Assembly (NCBI GenBank): GCA_016288215.1
Contig: JAEEYQ010000031.1
Coordinates: 62,001 to 126,000 of the forward strand
Length of the DNA stretch: 64,000 nt
Reading direction: 5' to 3'
Source of the DNA: Lentisphaeria bacterium
GTDB taxonomy: Bacteria; Verrucomicrobiota; Lentisphaeria; Oligosphaerales; Oligosphaeraceae
Positions within the stretch are counted from its first letter, which is position 1; every line of letters begins with the position of its first letter. Below are positions 62,088 to 64,000 of this stretch, piece after piece. The notes below the pieces were generated by a model. That model saw only the letters and a list, made by a program, of their open reading frames with translations. It was not told where the DNA came from and did no database searches. Made by a program: the position numbers and the translations under genes.

Positions 62088-64000
62088 ATGAAACATCATA
62101 TCCTATTGCTATGCAGTATGTTATCCATATCTACATCCTTTGCGGCACTGCAGTGCCACATTGAGCGAACCCCCGTGGAGGCCGTGAAGACAGAAAGCGG
62201 CTGGAAACTGGAGCGCGATTATGATCTTGCGAAGGCGGGGGAAACGGCGGCCAAGGAGCTTCCCATCGCGGAAAGACTGTTCACCCATGACCAGCACCCG
62301 CACATTTCGGGAGCCAAAGGGGACATTGTGATACGTCTCAGCCTGCCCGGCCCAGCCGCCACGCTGAAAGCCGCCGCCACCATCTCCAATTTCTCTGACT
62401 CCGCCACCCGCACCTATGCCATCGCCTATTCATTTGACGGCATCCGCTACACCACCCTCGCCGAAGGACAGGCGTCGGGAGCCTGCGAGCTGGCCGCCGA
62501 ACAGCAGCTGCCGAAAAACCACGGCGTCATTTACCTTAAATATGGACGGCTACTGGCGGAGGATGATGCCAATGGCAGACATGGCTACGTCCTTTGGGGC
62601 AAATTGAGCTTCGCCGTCACGGGTGCCGATGAAATGGAGAATTCAACACAACTTCCTTATTCCCAATCACTTAAAGACGTATTTCCAACGGGGGTTTTCT
62701 GGCCGTGGGAACGGACGCCCCCCTGCGCCGACTATGCGAAAAAGGACCTTTGGGAGTTTGTCGACAGCCAGATGCAGATGCTCTCGGACAACGGCTACGA
62801 CACGCTATGGTTCGTCAACATCGGCACTTCGGACATGCAGCGCATCCTGCCAATGGCCGAAGCGCACAAGCTGCGGGTTCTGTTCAACACGGATCTTCTC
62901 CATGCGGTCTACAACGGCGCGGACTCCCTCGACACGTTGGAGAGCCTGGCATGGAACACCTTCAAGAACATCGGCGGAGCCAGCTCTCTATTGGGATACA
63001 TCGGCAAAGACGAACCTCTTCTCTGCGACATCGAAAACATGTCCACCTTCTATCGGCTCATGAAACAAGTCGATCCATCGCGGGACCTTACCGTCGTCAC
63101 CATGAACCGACAGACTCTAACCTATCTTCGCGACACGCCGATGCCTGTGGCATGCAGCGACTTATACTATTTCGGCTCGGCGCGGACCATCCAACTGCCG
63201 CAGCCCCATGAGTCCCAGCCGGAACTCACCAACGCTTTGGAATCCTTCTGCCTCGCCGCCCGCCTCTACGGGAAGCACTTCTGGTTCATGGGACAGATGT
63301 TCGGCGAAGCCTGGGGGCGGCATTGGCGCCGCGGTGACAAACTGGTGGTGGAGCCGGGCACCTATCTGCATTGGAAAATGCCCACGGACGCGGAGTCCCG
63401 CTGGCAGATTTGGGAGGCGCTGCGGGCCGGCGCCAAAGGCATGCTTTTCTACGTCCTCTATCCGCCGATTCAGCTGGAAGTCCCGCCCGCGAAAGTCACG
63501 GAAGAATGGCAGAAGTCCCGCGTCAGGGACATGGACAGCCAGGCTGAAACCGCCGCCAGCTGGAAGACCCAGCCGCTGGTCGAAGCCGAAATTGAAATCG
63601 ACGCTGGTGAAGGCATGACCGATATGGACGGCTCGCCCACGCCTCAGATGCTGGCCACGGCTCCTGTGATGAAACTCATTCGAAAACATGAGAAGTTATT
63701 GCTGGACAGGGACTTCGCGTCAGTTCCACTCTTCTTCCCCGGCGATGAGGCGACGGACGTGAACACCTTTGAGAGCCAAGGCCGTGCCATCGGTGTCATC
63801 GTCAACCGTGATCTTCTTAACTCTCGCAACGCCAGCATATTACTGCCACAGAACGTGGAAAGCATCGTGAATTTGGAGACAGGCGAGGTGCTTTCCACAA
63901 CCGTCCGCGACGACGTTTTCCGCCAGCTTTCCATCCCACTTCCGGCCGGCGGCGGCGCTCTGTTGGAGGCAAAATCCAACGGACGGACGGGAATCTGCCT
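62088..64000 (+). CDS. secreted glycoside hydrolase-like protein, cut by the window end
   Basis: The frame starts at an ATG (62088) after AAAGGA and stays open to the right edge (637 codons seen). It begins with a signal peptide (HHILLLCSMLSISTSFA), then a beta-sandwich-like region (about residues 25-180, with NFSDSATRTYAIAYSFDGIR, 20 residues). A TIM-barrel-like region follows: DLWEFVDSQMQMLSDNGYDT, TLWFVNIG, LLGYIGKDEPLLCD with a probable acid/base Glu, and IWEALRAGAKGMLFYVLYPP (20 residues). It resembles GH families with a beta-galactosidase-like barrel; no family can be named. It is probably cotranscribed with the gene ending at 62011, or has its own TATAAT at 62032-62037. Confidence 0.75.
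   Translation, partial: MKHHILLLCSMLSISTSFAALQCHIERTPVEAVKTESGWKLERDYDLAKAGETAAKELPIAERLFTHDQHPHISGAKGDIVIRLSLPGPAATLKAAATISNFSDSATRTYAIAYSFDGIRYTTLAEGQASGACELAAEQQLPKNHGVIYLKYGRLLAEDDANGRHGYVLWGKLSFAVTGADEMENSTQLPYSQSLKDVFPTGVFWPWERTPPCADYAKKDLWEFVDSQMQMLSDNGYDTLWFVNIGTSDMQRILPMAEAHKLRVLFNTDLLHAVYNGADSLDTLESLAWNTFKNIGGASSLLGYIGKDEPLLCDIENMSTFYRLMKQVDPSRDLTVVTMNRQTLTYLRDTPMPVACSDLYYFGSARTIQLPQPHESQPELTNALESFCLAARLYGKHFWFMGQMFGEAWGRHWRRGDKLVVEPGTYLHWKMPTDAESRWQIWEALRAGAKGMLFYVLYPPIQLEVPPAKVTEEWQKSRVRDMDSQAETAASWKTQPLVEAEIEIDAGEGMTDMDGSPTPQMLATAPVMKLIRKHEKLLLDRDFASVPLFFPGDEATDVNTFESQGRAIGVIVNRDLLNSRNASILLPQNVESIVNLETGEVLSTTVRDDVFRQLSIPLPAGGGALLEAKSNGRTGIC

Overview
The window looks like a chromosomal segment of an anaerobic, carbohydrate-degrading bacterium of the PVC group, most likely Lentisphaerota/Victivallales or a relative from an animal gut. 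This assignment is inference. It rests on the many secreted TIM-barrel and DUF4091-like hydrolases without SusC/SusD genes, the duplicated ExbB/ExbD pair, the MEP isoprenoid genes, the type III effector-like kinase, and the moderately GC-rich coding style. No rRNA, tRNA, CRISPR array or insertion sequence was recognised.

Layout. 0-2.7 kb: an OmpR-type response regulator and its histidine kinase. 3.0-5.7 kb: an AT-rich EcoRII-type restriction-modification island with a small HTH gene. 6.0-9.4 kb: a 907-aa protein with a PI3K/PI4K-like kinase domain and no signal peptide, preceded by a small acidic protein; together they resemble a type III effector and its chaperone. 9.7-21.5 kb: an MFS transporter, secreted hydrolase-like and beta-helix proteins, a MATE-HAD-ThiD operon, a DUF362 ferredoxin-like protein and an SGNH hydrolase. 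21.9-29.2 kb: a five-gene export operon (TolC-like, zinc-ribbon protein, HlyD-like adaptor, two ABC half-transporters), followed by purL. 33-46 kb: more secreted hydrolases, a secreted dual-specificity phosphatase, three tandem SGNH paralogs, a large TPR protein and a cytosolic paralog of the hydrolase at 19.7 kb. 46-56.4 kb: two copies of an exbB/exbD segment flank ispD and a tight minus-strand operon. 56.6-59.6 kb: dxs and nagA. 60-64 kb: two more hydrolase-like proteins, the last running off the window.

The most notable locus is the seven-gene minus-strand operon at 47.6-54.6 kb. In transcription order it reads: serine palmitoyltransferase-like PLP enzyme, UbiA prenyltransferase, radical SAM protein, DAGK-family lipid kinase, ThiL-like ATP-dependent kinase, NAD-dependent epimerase/reductase, and a 2x[4Fe-4S] nitroreductase. 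Every junction is a short overlap or a 3-nt gap, so the genes are very probably one unit. PLP enzyme, reductase and lipid kinase together suggest a sphingolipid-type pathway. The UbiA, radical SAM, ThiL-like and Fe-S nitroreductase genes are not part of the core bacterial ceramide pathway and suggest a modified lipid.

Several intergenic regions carry degenerate tandem repeats with an exact 7-nt period (TTCACTY, NYGGGAC, NNNAATT/AACT types), and one carries a 32-bp tandem repeat. These look like dispersed heptanucleotide repeats and account for many spurious open frames.
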